Origin: DASVRZ01 sp038228695
Lineage (GTDB): Bacteria > Verrucomicrobiota > Verrucomicrobiia > Chthoniobacterales > DASVRZ01
DNA length: 64,000 nt
Assembly (NCBI GenBank): GCA_038228695.1
Contig: JBBRPA010000009.1
Span: forward strand, 1-64,000
Reading direction: 5' to 3'
The notes below the pieces were generated by a model. It searched no databases. It was not told where the DNA came from and saw nothing but the letters and a program-made list of their open reading frames with translations. Shown piece after piece: positions 26,726-35,734 of the stretch. The translations under genes and the position numbers were made by a program. Position 1 is the stretch's first letter, and every line of letters starts with the position of its first letter.

Positions 26726-27996
26726 GCATTTCCTCCACTGCATTCGCCCGCGCCCGGCAACTCATTCCCGGTGGCGTTAATTCTCCAGTCCGCGCTTTTC
26801 GCGGAGTGGGCGGGGAACCGTTTTTCGTCGAGCGCGCCCTCGGGTCCCATATTTGGGATGTCGATGGTCGCGAATACATTGATTACGTCGGAACGTGGGG
26901 ACCGGCCATCCTTGGCCATGCGCCGAAAGTGGTGCTCGACGCGATCGCGGAGACGGCACAACGCGGAGTTAGTTTTGGCATTCCGAACCCGCTCGAAATT
27001 GAGATGGCGGAAATCATTACGCGATTTGTTCCTAGCATCGAGAAAGTGCGGATGGTTAACAGCGGAACGGAGGCGACCATGTCGTGCATTCGACTCGCTC
27101 GCGGATTCACCGGACGCTCCAAACTGATCAAATTTGAAGGCTGCTATCACGGTCACGTCGATTCATTGCTAGTCAAAGCTGGGAGCGGCGCGCTCACTTT
27201 GGGCCAACCCGATAGCGCTGGTGTGCCAGCAGAGCTCGCCGCCCTCACCCTCACGCTGCCTTACAATGATCCGGAGGCGCTCAAGGCTATTTTCGCTCGC
27301 GAGGGGAAGGAGATCGCCGCACTCATCGTGGAGCCGGTGCCAGCTAACGCGGGACTCTATCTTCCGAAACCGGGCTATCTTGAATTGCTGCGCTCGCTTT
27401 GCGACGAATCGGGCACGGTCCTGATTTTCGATGAAGTGATGACCGGGTTCCGCCTAGCCAAAGGAGGTGCGCAGGAAGTTTACGGCATCCGGCCTGATCT
27501 CACCGCGCTGGGCAAAGTCATTGGCGGCGGATTGCCGGTGGGCGCGTTTGGCGGCCGGGCCGACATCATGGATTTCCTCGCGCCGGATGGTCCGGTTTAT
27601 CAGGCCGGCACACTTTCTGGAAATCCGCTGGCGATGGCGGCGGGCCTTGCGCAACTCCGCGAATTGGAACGCCGCGATGGCTGGGCCGAACTAGAAAAAA
27701 TCGGGCAGGCTTTCGAGGCGGGAACACGCAAGGCGCTCGCGAGGGCGGGACGGCCGTTCACCTTCCATCGCATCGGCTCCATGTTCTGCCTCTACTTCAC
27801 CGATCAGCCGGTGGACAACTTGGCCATGGCCCAACAATCCGATCGCGCCCATTTCGCCCGGTTCTTTCATTCCTGTCTCCAAGCGGGAGTGTATTTTGCC
27901 CCATCGCAATTCGAGGCGGGGTTTCTCTCGCTCGCTCATACGGCAGACGACATCGAAAAAACCGGATCGATCGTCGCCGAAGCCCTCGCTCGGTAA
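26722..27996 (+). CDS. hemL: Glutamate-1-semialdehyde 2,1-aminomutase
   Basis: 424 residues, standard length. The GTG start at 26722 overlaps the previous stop by 4 bp and gives the expected N-terminus with FARARQLIPGGVNSPVRAF. The PLP-binding lysine lies in LGKVIGGGLPVGA. Other class-III aminotransferase signatures include IFDEVMTGFR, NSGTEATM and GCYHGH. It isomerises glutamate-1-semialdehyde to 5-aminolevulinate, the last step of the C5 route to tetrapyrroles, so the organism makes haem from glutamyl-tRNA. The partner hemA is not in this window. KatG and other haem proteins are obvious users. Confidence 0.97.
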   Translation: MSISSTAFARARQLIPGGVNSPVRAFRGVGGEPFFVERALGSHIWDVDGREYIDYVGTWGPAILGHAPKVVLDAIAETAQRGVSFGIPNPLEIEMAEIITRFVPSIEKVRMVNSGTEATMSCIRLARGFTGRSKLIKFEGCYHGHVDSLLVKAGSGALTLGQPDSAGVPAELAALTLTLPYNDPEALKAIFAREGKEIAALIVEPVPANAGLYLPKPGYLELLRSLCDESGTVLIFDEVMTGFRLAKGGAQEVYGIRPDLTALGKVIGGGLPVGAFGGRADIMDFLAPDGPVYQAGTLSGNPLAMAAGLAQLRELERRDGWAELEKIGQAFEAGTRKALARAGRPFTFHRIGSMFCLYFTDQPVDNLAMAQQSDRAHFARFFHSCLQAGVYFAPSQFEAGFLSLAHTADDIEKTGSIVAEALAR

Positions 27997-28047
27997 TCTC
28001 GGAAAAAAATCGTGCCAAGCCGGAAAATCCGTGGACAGTAGAGATCC

Positions 28048-29088
28048 ATGTTTTCCAAAGCACCTGACGAACAGCAAATCCGCGAACAACTCAAGACGAT
28101 CAAATATCCCGGTTTCAGCCGGGACATTGTTTCCTTCGGCATCATTCGCGAGGTGACGCTCGACGGTAAAGAGGTGACCGTGAAGATGGCACTCGCGACG
28201 AATGATGCAGCGATTCCGCAGAAAATTAAGGCGGATACCGAGGCCGCACTCAAGGCGGTGTCCGGTGTAAGCAAAGTGAAAGTCGTGATCGACATTTCTG
28301 CCCCGCCCTCGGCGAGTGCGACTGGCACCACGGCGATCCCGGGCATTAAGCACGTCATTGCCATTGCCAGCGGTAAAGGTGGCGTGGGAAAATCGACGGT
28401 CGCTTCTAATATTGCGGCTGCCTTGGCCTTGCAAGGGGCCACAGTCGGTCTGTGTGATTGCGATCTGTATGGACCAAGTCTCGGCGTCATGTTTGGGGCG
28501 CGGGAACGCCCTTCGTCCACCGATGAAAACCAGATCATTCCACTCGAACGCTACGGGATCAAACTCATGTCGATGGGATTCCTAACCGATGACGATTCCC
28601 CGGCGATTTTGCGTGGGCCGATGGTGACGCGCTATACGCAACAATTTCTGCGTCAGGTCGAATGGGGCGAGCTAGATTTCCTCATTCTCGATTTGCCACC
28701 GGGCACGGGCGACATCCAACTAACCATTGTGCAGACTGTCGCGTTGGCCGGAGCGGTCATCGTGACCACGCCGCAGGAGGTCGCGTTGATCGATGCGAGA
28801 AAAGCCGCGACAATGTTTCAGAAGGTGAACGTGCCTTTGTTAGGACTTGTCGAGAACATGAGTTTTTTCCAATCGCCGAGTGATGGAAAGCGCTACGACA
28901 TTTTTGGCAACGGCGGCGGTCGCCGCGAGGCCGCGCGGTTAGGCATTCCATTTTTGGGAGAAATCCCCATTGATATTAGCACTCGCGAAGCGGGCGACAA
29001 AGGTCAGCCGATCGTCTTGAGCGAGCCGCTGAATCCGGCGTCGCAAGCCCTCTGCGACATCGCGGGGCAGTTGCATCGGCTTTTTTAA
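28048..29088 (+). CDS. mrp: Mrp/ApbC P-loop ATPase with DUF59 domain, lacking the CxxC motif
   Basis: 346 residues. An N-terminal DUF59/MIP18 domain (about 1-90) is followed by a MinD-type ATPase with deviant Walker A SGKGGVGKST, DCDLYGPS and DLPPGTGD. The family assembles and transfers [4Fe-4S] clusters. In most members the stretch after VENMSFF is CPHC, whose cysteines bridge a cluster across the dimer. Here it reads QSPSDGKRYDIFG, so the CxxC is absent. This matches a known subset of bacterial Mrp proteins with 'ENMxWF...YxIFG'; how these bind clusters is not evident from sequence. It begins 51 bp after hemL and may share its transcript. Confidence 0.93.
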   Translation: MFSKAPDEQQIREQLKTIKYPGFSRDIVSFGIIREVTLDGKEVTVKMALATNDAAIPQKIKADTEAALKAVSGVSKVKVVIDISAPPSASATGTTAIPGIKHVIAIASGKGGVGKSTVASNIAAALALQGATVGLCDCDLYGPSLGVMFGARERPSSTDENQIIPLERYGIKLMSMGFLTDDDSPAILRGPMVTRYTQQFLRQVEWGELDFLILDLPPGTGDIQLTIVQTVALAGAVIVTTPQEVALIDARKAATMFQKVNVPLLGLVENMSFFQSPSDGKRYDIFGNGGGRREAARLGIPFLGEIPIDISTREAGDKGQPIVLSEPLNPASQALCDIAGQLHRLF

Positions 29089-29093
29089 GGAAG

Positions 29094-29122
29094 ATAGGTC
29101 ATATGGGACCTCTAGGACCTAT
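29094..29122. repeat. Inverted repeat between convergent mrp and MFS genes
   Basis: ATAGGTC (29094-29100) and GACCTAT (29116-29122) form a perfect 7-bp inverted repeat, with another GGACC/AGGACC repetition inside. It overlaps the stop codon of the minus-strand transporter and lies 5 bp after the mrp stop. It may act as a bidirectional terminator hairpin, though there is no strong T tract, or be a remnant of a longer GGTCC/CCTAT tandem repeat. Confidence 0.4.
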
Positions 29123-30417
29123 GACGACACTTTCCTAGCCAACCTCAAAAAGGCGCAGGCTGCTAGCCCAGCGAAAATCCATGGGAGCCAACCTAAAGCA
29201 TTGGTAAAAAGAGCGTTTTCGGTGGCCAACGGGTGCGTGGTTTTGAGGACCCGCAAGAGGCCAGCGAAGAGGAGTCCGGCGCTGCCGTAGGCCAAGTTCG
29301 TCGCGAGGCCGCGGAAGCTGAGGATGGTGGCGCGGCGGGCAGGGTCGGCAGCTTTGTTAAGGTAGTAGGAGGTGAGGAAATTCATCACCGACATGCCAGT
29401 TCCTAACACGAGCGGAAAGACGAGGCCAATTATTGGCAGGACGAACATGAGTCCGCCCAAGCCGAGTAAGGTGAGCACGGAGACAGCGGCGAAGGCTTTG
29501 ACGGGAGTGCCTTCGGCGATGAGGCGTTTGGCGATAGGTGGCGCGAGATAACCCAGCAGGGCAAATCCTGAGCCGATGAGGCCAAACGACGCCTCGGGCA
29601 AGTGGATGAGCCGATAGTATTGACTGCCGATGGTTAGGAAAAGTCGGATAAAACTATCGTTGCAGATGGTTGCGGCGATGACGAAGAGCGCGAGGGGCGA
29701 CGCCCAGATCCAGCGGCCGGCTGCTAACACTTCTCGAAAAGCGGCTCCAGCCGTGGCGTGGGCGGCCATTTCGCGAGGCGGTTCGTGCAGACGACACGCG
29801 GCGAGGACGGTCCCAAAGGAAGTGGCGAAGGTCAGATAGACCGGCCAACGCACGGTGTCGGCTTTGTCCAACGTGTTAGCACTGCCGAAGAAATGGAGCA
29901 TTTTGTTGACGAGCAACGGATCGTAGACGGCCGCCCCGAGAACCATCGCGAAAAAGAACCCGCCCGACGACCAGCGGGCGAGTCGTTCGAGGACGTGGGG
30001 CCATTCTGACTCGCGGCCACAGGCTTTGAGCGAATCATAGACGAGCGCTTCGTCCGCTCCGCTCGCGCTCGCTTCGGCGGCACCGCTGATCACGCGATTG
30101 AGCATGAAAAGCCAGAAGAGGAGGGTCATGTTTCCTGTGGGGACGAATGCAAAAACAGCCATTTCTACGACCATGAGGCACGCGGCGAAGACGACCAGTC
30201 GTTTGCGTCCGACGAGATCGGCCACCGCGCCGGAGGGTACTTCAAGCAGGACGATTGCGGCCGCCCAACCCACGTTGAGCAACGCGTATTGCGACATGGA
30301 CAATCCGAGATCGAGAAAAAGAATCGCCATCACAGGGTAATAAAACCGTGCGTTGAAAAGGACGCGGAAAACGATGAACCAACGGACGTTGCCGTTGGCG
30401 ATGGAAGTCGGATTCAC
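29119..30417 (-). CDS. MFS transporter
   Basis: 432 residues from GTG 30417 (VNPTSIANGNVRWF). The frame stays open further upstream into the preceding gene, but that extension is arginine-rich shadow sequence without hydrophobic segments. About 11-12 membrane helices are visible, with the major-facilitator loop-2/3 signature 'PSGAVADLVGRKRLVVFAA' (G-x-x-x-D-x-x-G-R-K/R). A charged central loop around 'EPPREMAAHATAG' separates the two halves. Such proteins export drugs or small metabolites by proton antiport; the substrate cannot be told. It follows the OPA-family transporter gene with a 23-bp gap, so the pair are probably co-transcribed. Confidence 0.85.
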   Translation of the reverse strand: MNPTSIANGNVRWFIVFRVLFNARFYYPVMAILFLDLGLSMSQYALLNVGWAAAIVLLEVPSGAVADLVGRKRLVVFAACLMVVEMAVFAFVPTGNMTLLFWLFMLNRVISGAAEASASGADEALVYDSLKACGRESEWPHVLERLARWSSGGFFFAMVLGAAVYDPLLVNKMLHFFGSANTLDKADTVRWPVYLTFATSFGTVLAACRLHEPPREMAAHATAGAAFREVLAAGRWIWASPLALFVIAATICNDSFIRLFLTIGSQYYRLIHLPEASFGLIGSGFALLGYLAPPIAKRLIAEGTPVKAFAAVSVLTLLGLGGLMFVLPIIGLVFPLVLGTGMSVMNFLTSYYLNKAADPARRATILSFRGLATNLAYGSAGLLFAGLLRVLKTTHPLATENALFTNALGWLPWIFAGLAACAFLRLARKVSS

Positions 30418-30440
30418 GCGGCTGTATTTATCCTCGATGG

Positions 30441-31868
30441 TTAGGAAAGGCTCAGCCGTTTCTGCTTGCGCATGACGAGGAGCATAGCGATACCGCCGAG
30501 AACTCCAAAGGCTGCCATAATGACATACCAAAACAGCCAGCCATGTTCTGCTTTTGTGGCGTCGAGGACGCGCCCAGTGAGGATGAGAGAAATGCCCCCC
30601 CCGTAGTATTGAAAGGAGTCGATGACGCCCGCCGCAAAGCCGGCCATCTTCTTGCCGCCAATGTCCATCGGTGCTGCCGCGCCGACGATCGAGTGCGTCG
30701 AATTGGCGGTCAGCGCGATAACAACGAGGATGCAGCACCCGGTTAGAATCCCCCCTGGAGTTGGCCCGACCATTCCCTTCAGCAGGAGCACCGCAGCGAG
30801 GCTGATAACCAAGGCTTCGAGAAAATACAGGACCATGGCCACCGGCGAGCGATGGCCCTTAAAGAATTTATCGGAAACCCAGCCCGAGGTGAGCGAGCCG
30901 ACCACAGCTGCCAGGGGCATGGCGGCCAAGGTCCATGCCACCGTGGCGGGGATGTTGGTTTTCATGTTCATGCCCAACTGATCTTGGAAATATAAGATGG
31001 CCAGTTGATCCGAACTGGTGCGGACGGCACCCGTGCAGGCATAGGCACAGGCGTAAAACCAGACGAGCGGGTGGGTAAAAATGGTGTGGAAGGATTCCTT
31101 GAGCGAAACCGTCACCCCAGCCGAGCTATCAATTTCGTCCTCGATTACATTCGGGAAGCCAGCTTCTTCAGGGGTTTGTTTGGCCGCAAAACTCATAAAG
31201 AACGCCATAACCAGAGTGACAAACGGCGGAATGATGAACAACCAGCGCCAAGTGCCCGGCGCGATGGCAAGGATGCCCACGGAGATTCCGTTGAGAATAA
31301 ACGGCGAAAGCTTCGAACTGGATACCTGCCCCAGTTGGATCATGAATCCGAAGATGCCCGCGAAGGTGCCCCGTTCGGTGCGATGAAACCAGGCGGCATT
31401 GATTTTAACCATGCCCGGTGCGCCGAACGACTGGAACCATCCGTTGATTAACCAAACCACGGCGATGGCGATGAACGCGGGATCAATCGAGTCCACCCGG
31501 AAGACGAACTTCGCGGCACTTGCGAGTGCTCCGCCGATCAAAAGCAACGGCAGTATCCCCATGAGAATATTGACGATGATGGTGCCGAACGCGCCGATCT
31601 GCATGGAACGTTTCCCCCCGATTCGGTCGGTCAGAAGGCCGTTGACGAGTTGTCCCGTCCCGTAAGTCAGAGACCAAATCGCGAGCATATCGCTGATCTG
31701 GGTGGTAGTGAAACCAAACTCGGCTTGCATGCCGGGCGTGGCGAACCGGAAATTATACCGGCACATGTAATAGGAGGCGTAGAGCAGTCCGATACTGAAC
31801 CAATTCAGGCCGCGTCGGGGACGAAAACCCGGGGGATGGGTTAGAAATTTCTCGGGGGTCGCTGACAT
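30441..31868 (-). CDS. OPA-family (GlpT/UhpT-like) organophosphate transporter
   Basis: 475 residues from ATG 31868 (MSATPEKF); a GTG seven codons earlier is possible. Twelve membrane helices with family features: GLNWFSIGLLYASYYMCRYNF near the N-terminus, then LTDRIGGKRSMQIGAFGTI after helix 2. GlpT/UhpT relatives exchange sugar phosphates or glycerol-3-phosphate for inorganic phosphate in the inner membrane. No uhp/glp regulator or catabolic gene is adjacent, so the substrate is unassigned. The long cytoplasmic loop includes 'AAKQTPEEAGFPNVIEDE', as in other members. It precedes another MFS gene and follows a flippase-like gene. Confidence 0.87.
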   Translation of the reverse strand: MSATPEKFLTHPPGFRPRRGLNWFSIGLLYASYYMCRYNFRFATPGMQAEFGFTTTQISDMLAIWSLTYGTGQLVNGLLTDRIGGKRSMQIGAFGTIIVNILMGILPLLLIGGALASAAKFVFRVDSIDPAFIAIAVVWLINGWFQSFGAPGMVKINAAWFHRTERGTFAGIFGFMIQLGQVSSSKLSPFILNGISVGILAIAPGTWRWLFIIPPFVTLVMAFFMSFAAKQTPEEAGFPNVIEDEIDSSAGVTVSLKESFHTIFTHPLVWFYACAYACTGAVRTSSDQLAILYFQDQLGMNMKTNIPATVAWTLAAMPLAAVVGSLTSGWVSDKFFKGHRSPVAMVLYFLEALVISLAAVLLLKGMVGPTPGGILTGCCILVVIALTANSTHSIVGAAAPMDIGGKKMAGFAAGVIDSFQYYGGGISLILTGRVLDATKAEHGWLFWYVIMAAFGVLGGIAMLLVMRKQKRLSLS

Positions 31869-31943
31869 AACGACCCAGTTGACCACGTTTCGCCCCGTCC
31901 GACGATGAAAACTGACGCCCCGGGGGCAGAATTCGTCGAATCG

Positions 31944-33239
31944 TTATTTTCCCGCGTCCGCACCCATCGTCCGAATGCGCATCCGGGTGAGCGCGAAATT
32001 GATCACGATGCCCGGTAGGTTGCCGAGCAGTCCCATCCAGAGGACACCGTCGACCGTGGTGACGGGCAGCAGAAAAATCAGCACGGCTTGGGTGGCGATG
32101 GAGGCGGGGATATAGACCCACGGGGCGACAATCCAACCCCGGGCGGAATTGAGGCTCCAGAGATTGGCCCCAATGACGCCGAGCACGGAGCCGGCGACCA
32201 TGAGCAGCACTTCGTTATTTAGATGCTGGTATTTATTGCCGAGAATCCAAAGAATCTGGCTCGGGAAAAGGGCAGCCAACGCGCACATAATCAGCCCCAT
32301 GAAGACGAACAGCGCGATGATTTGCAGATACCGTTTCCAGAGCAGAGCTGCGTCTTGGATATGGGCAAAGCGGGGATAAATGATCGTGCTCATGACCGAA
32401 CCGATGACGGCGAAAACGCGCGCCAGAGCGTTGAGGGCAGCGACATCGGCGAGGTTGCTGACATTGCCGGAGAGCGAAATCAGAAAGATGGTGATTTGCC
32501 CGTAGAAGCAATAATAAATCGAACTGGGCAACTGGCGTTTGATTAGGCCAACGAGGACTTGTCGGTCCTCCTGATTGACGGGCGCGTCGGGGTCAGCCAG
32601 CGGTGGCATCCAATTCCGCAAAAAGCGGGCCTGCACGACGGAGCCGATCAGGTTCGAGACCAGCGCGGTGAACGTGCTCAGGGCAGTGAGGGCGGAGGTG
32701 GCAATGAGACCGAGCCGGAGGAAGGCGATGCCGATGTTGAGTTTCTGAATCCGGATGGCCTGGAGGTGCAGCTTAGGGATTTCTCCAAGGATCGAGGTCA
32801 GAATCTGGAAATACGTTCCGATGATGACGACGGAAGTGATCTCGATGGTCTGAAAGACGGAACAGCCGTTGTGCCGCAGGAGATACCAGGTCAGGGGGGA
32901 AACGACGGCCACGGTCGCCACGGTGAGGCGGCGTCGAATGTGAAAGGCGGTGGCGATGAGCTCGCCGAAACGCCGTCGGTCGGACCAGACGCGGCCGCCG
33001 ATAGCGTAAATGCCCGCCCCGACGCCGTTGTCGGAGAGGAGTGCCATCATGCCTAGCATGGAGTTGGCGAGGTTATAAAAAGCCGCGTCGGCTTTGGAAA
33101 AATGGTGGAAGAGGAAAATCCCGATGAGAAAGCCGATGCCTTGGACGAGGATTTCGCCGGAGACAAAACGGGCAATGAGGACCGCCCAAGACCGAATGCG
33201 CGAATGCAGGATAGAGGGAGGGAGACTCGCTTCGGACAT
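31944..33239 (-). CDS. Polysaccharide flippase-like (MATE/MVF superfamily) membrane protein
   Basis: 431 residues with about 12 hydrophobic helices. The general pattern is that of Wzx/O-antigen flippases and oligosaccharide exporters: 'EILVQGIGFLIGIFLFHHFSKADAAFYNLANS' near the start, and a second-half start around 'RVFAVIGSVMSTIIYPRFAHIQ', which is typical of the family. It would move a lipid-linked saccharide across the inner membrane. No glycosyltransferases or Wzy polymerase are next to it, so it is an isolated copy in this window. The 75-bp gap to the next gene and 104-bp gap before it show no obvious terminator. Family call good, substrate unknown. Confidence 0.78.
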   Translation of the reverse strand: MSEASLPPSILHSRIRSWAVLIARFVSGEILVQGIGFLIGIFLFHHFSKADAAFYNLANSMLGMMALLSDNGVGAGIYAIGGRVWSDRRRFGELIATAFHIRRRLTVATVAVVSPLTWYLLRHNGCSVFQTIEITSVVIIGTYFQILTSILGEIPKLHLQAIRIQKLNIGIAFLRLGLIATSALTALSTFTALVSNLIGSVVQARFLRNWMPPLADPDAPVNQEDRQVLVGLIKRQLPSSIYYCFYGQITIFLISLSGNVSNLADVAALNALARVFAVIGSVMSTIIYPRFAHIQDAALLWKRYLQIIALFVFMGLIMCALAALFPSQILWILGNKYQHLNNEVLLMVAGSVLGVIGANLWSLNSARGWIVAPWVYIPASIATQAVLIFLLPVTTVDGVLWMGLLGNLPGIVINFALTRMRIRTMGADAGK

Positions 33240-33343
33240 GGATGCGCTCGAACTATTTATGCGAACTCCGGGTTTGTCGATAGCCAGTGGCGCGATTGCT
33301 GGGAAACGTTTTTCGAAGTCCGTTCCCGGGGAAGGCCTTGCGA

Positions 33344-34654
33344 TCAGGACTTCGGCATGGCGATCCGGCGGGTGACGCGAGCAGCGGGTGCGGGAGCCTT
33401 GGAAGGTTTCTCGGTTTTGCGGGTCACTTTTGGAGCGGTTTTTGATCCGGTTTTCGCGAGGGCTTTTACGGTAACTTTTGTGGCGGTTTTCGAGGCGGCT
33501 TTGAAAACGGTCCGGGCCGGAGCTTTGACGGTGACTTTCTTCGTTATCTTGGCGGTGGTTTTTGCCCCTTTGTGGGCTTTCACGTCGGCCACGCGGACGG
33601 TAGCTGGGACTTTGCGGGCCGTTTTCGGAGTTGCGGTGGCGACTTTGCGGGTCACTCGTCTCGATTGCGGACGTTGGATACGCCCCATCGCTCCGAGGGG
33701 GGCGACGCGCCGGGTGATCTCGGGTTTGATCTTGGGTATTTCCTCTGGAGTATTCCGGTCTGCAATGAGACGGGTGACACGGCGGGTGACGCGAGGAATG
33801 GCCTTCGACTGGTTGCGGGCGGACGGTTCGGCGACTGGGGTGTTGGCGAGGTGGGCGATGCGGCGCGTTACTACGACCGGCTCACTGGCAATTTTTCGGG
33901 TAATTTTCGCGGCAGGAACCGGTGCTGGCTGGGAGGTCGCAGGCGCGGGAGTGGGGGTGGGAGCGGGAGCCGTGCGGAAGCGACGGACCATTTCCAGCGC
34001 TTTGTTAACCATCGAGGTCGCGGGTTTTGGCTGGGTGGGGGCGATGCGAGCGGGAGCTGGGACAGGTTCGTGAACTGCGGCAACTGGGGCGGGAATGGAG
34101 GGACGAGGAGCCAGAACCAGAGCGGGCTCGGGCTCGGATTCGGGCTCGGGTTCAGCAGCAGGCGGAGCCATTTTCGGGAAGCGAGAGAGGATGCCCTCGA
34201 GAGTGGCCTCCAACTGTTGAAGGCGGAAAGGCTTAACGAGGATGGCGGAGTTGGTCTTCTGAATGAACTCGTCCACCTTTGGATTTTCCTGATGGCCGGT
34301 GATGAAGACGAAGCGCTTGCACAAATTGGGGCGGGTCCGTTGCACGGCAAGGAAAAACATATCGCCGGGGAGCTGCGGCATCATCATGTCGCAGATCACG
34401 AGTTCAAAATCCGACTTGATTACTTCCTTCAGGCCATCCACGCCGTTGGCGACTGCGACCACTTTGTAACCGAGCGACTCGAGATACTCGCGGAGGATCA
34501 TGTTCGTCTGGGCCTCATCTTCGAGCAGTAAAATATGTTCGTGCCGCTCAGGCGTTGCGTTGAGGCTAATCGGGGCGCGAGTCACCGGTGCAGCTGGCGG
34601 CTCGGGCGGGAAGCCGCGAGCAGCGAGACTGCGTGGAAGAATGACTTTGGCCAT
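33344..34654 (-). CDS. Response-regulator receiver domain with long histone-H1-like basic tail
   Basis: 436 residues. The receiver domain (about 38-160) is complete: E45/D46 acidic pair, phospho-acceptor D89 (LVICDMMMP), T119 and K141 (VKPF). A Pro/Glu/Ala linker (about 161-235) follows. The final 190 residues are extremely basic and built from variants of (R/K)(V/I)T(R/K)(R/K), such as RVTRRVTR, ITRRVA and KVTVKA, with many Ala and Pro. There is no recognisable output domain. The tail resembles histone H1/HctB-like proteins and would be expected to bind nucleic acid or polyanions. No histidine kinase is adjacent. A CCGTTT/AAACGG hairpin lies in the 154-bp leader. The receiver is certain; the tail's role is inference. 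Confidence 0.87.
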   Translation of the reverse strand: MAKVILPRSLAARGFPPEPPAAPVTRAPISLNATPERHEHILLLEDEAQTNMILREYLESLGYKVVAVANGVDGLKEVIKSDFELVICDMMMPQLPGDMFFLAVQRTRPNLCKRFVFITGHQENPKVDEFIQKTNSAILVKPFRLQQLEATLEGILSRFPKMAPPAAEPEPESEPEPALVLAPRPSIPAPVAAVHEPVPAPARIAPTQPKPATSMVNKALEMVRRFRTAPAPTPTPAPATSQPAPVPAAKITRKIASEPVVVTRRIAHLANTPVAEPSARNQSKAIPRVTRRVTRLIADRNTPEEIPKIKPEITRRVAPLGAMGRIQRPQSRRVTRKVATATPKTARKVPATVRVADVKAHKGAKTTAKITKKVTVKAPARTVFKAASKTATKVTVKALAKTGSKTAPKVTRKTEKPSKAPAPAARVTRRIAMPKS

Positions 34655-34808
34655 GGTGGTGGAGTGCTGATTGGTTTTTCTTCGTCCCCTATCCGTTTGG
34701 CAAAACGGTTAAAGACAAGAAAAGGTAAAGCACCCCGCGTGCCGAATCCTTTAAATCGGCCCGGAAATTGAGAAACTATCGCATTTAAGCGAAAACCGAC
34801 GTCCCTCT

Positions 34809-35273
34809 CTAGCGCGAGATGTCGCCCTGCGTGAGAATTTTGAAGCCCGCGCCGGTCAGGACTGAGATGGCGCATTCGTCGTCGTCGGGGTGAATGACGA
34901 GGGCCGAACGTTCGTGTGGACGGGTCATCACCGGGTAGCTGTAATGAATGTTCACCTCCGCTTGGAGCAAGGTGGCGAGAAGTTTGCCGAGTTCGCTCGA
35001 CTCGGTCATCTCGACGACGAGAACTTCGGTGTGGCTATGGGCAATGCCTTGCTGGGCAAAAAGGTCTTTTACGAGGTCTGGATCGCTCACGATCATGCGG
35101 ACAATCGAGGAGTCGGCAGAATCCTGCACACTTAGAGCGACGATTTCGACGTGCTCCCGGCTGAGCAGGCGCACGAGGTCGAGCAGAGCCCCGGCGCGAT
35201 TTTCGGCAAAAACGGAGAAATGCTGCACGCGCGGTGCGGAAAGTTTTTCGATGGTTTCGTAGGACGGGTCCAT
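34809..35273 (-). CDS. Tandem ACT-domain regulatory protein
   Basis: 154 residues forming two ACT domains. The first starts VQHFSVFAENRAGALLDLVRLLSREHVEIVALSVQDS, with the Gly-Ala turn typical of ligand binding. The second runs from about residue 85 and includes ELGKLLATLLQAEVNIHYSYPV. Stand-alone double-ACT proteins bind amino acids and often modulate biosynthetic enzymes or transcription. It lies 14 bp after a secreted-protein gene and may be the last gene of the long minus-strand group from 42.3 kb. Ligand and target unknown. Confidence 0.85.
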   Translation of the reverse strand: MDPSYETIEKLSAPRVQHFSVFAENRAGALLDLVRLLSREHVEIVALSVQDSADSSIVRMIVSDPDLVKDLFAQQGIAHSHTEVLVVEMTESSELGKLLATLLQAEVNIHYSYPVMTRPHERSALVIHPDDDECAISVLTGAGFKILTQGDISR

Positions 35274-35287
35274 GGGTGCTTGGAAGA

Positions 35288-35734
35288 TTATTTGTAGGCG
35301 TAAAGCAGGCAGACTGTCGAGACTTCCGAGGATTTTTCCCCGGTCAGGGTGATTTTTACGTAGTAGCTGCCGCTATAGGCGGCGGTGATTCCGGCAGCGG
35401 CCCGGGAACCATCGTGATATTGCTGAATGGGCAATGGTTTCCCGTTTTCATCGGAGAGAACGACTTCCATGGCTCCAGCAGCGGGAACTGCGGCGACGCA
35501 GAACCAGTAGCTGTTCCCTGCGTAGAGGTTCACTTTGAAAATTTTCGCTTCGCCAGGCTTGAGCGGGGTCGCGTAAAAGCCGTCGCGCAGCTTGTAGCCA
35601 TCGTTGGCCGAAAAGGCCCCGGCAAGGTCGAAAGCGGAGCTGCGGGCTGCGACCGCCTGCTCTTCCGACGCGAGAACTGGGAACGCCGCGCCGAGAGCGC
35701 AGAGCAGGAGGAGATAAAGCGGACGCAGTTTCAT
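35288..35734 (-). CDS. Secreted protein of unknown function
   Basis: 148 residues with a signal peptide (MKLRPLYLLLLCALGAAFPVLASEE). The mature domain is beta-rich, with 'LKPGEAKIFKVNLYAGNSYWFCVAAVPAAG' followed by 'SGSYYVKITLTGEKSSEVSTVCLLYAYK', a layout like the pre-peptidase C-terminal/PPC-type beta sandwich that follows secreted proteins. That comparison is tentative. Its ATG overlaps the stop of the upstream secreted-protein gene by 4 bp, so the two are translationally coupled and probably act together. Confidence 0.7.
   Translation of the reverse strand: MKLRPLYLLLLCALGAAFPVLASEEQAVAARSSAFDLAGAFSANDGYKLRDGFYATPLKPGEAKIFKVNLYAGNSYWFCVAAVPAAGAMEVVLSDENGKPLPIQQYHDGSRAAAGITAAYSGSYYVKITLTGEKSSEVSTVCLLYAYK

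Noticed and set aside
30418..30738. N-terminal extension of the MFS transporter into the preceding gene
   Set aside because: The extra about 107 residues are Arg/His-rich and lie within the OPA transporter coding region; the hydrophobic protein starts at GTG 30417.
33102..34531. Plus-strand ORFs of about 320 codons opposite the receiver-domain gene
   Set aside because: They are repeats of Arg/Thr/Val or Gly/Asp created by the repetitive tail on the minus strand; the receiver domain fixes the true strand.
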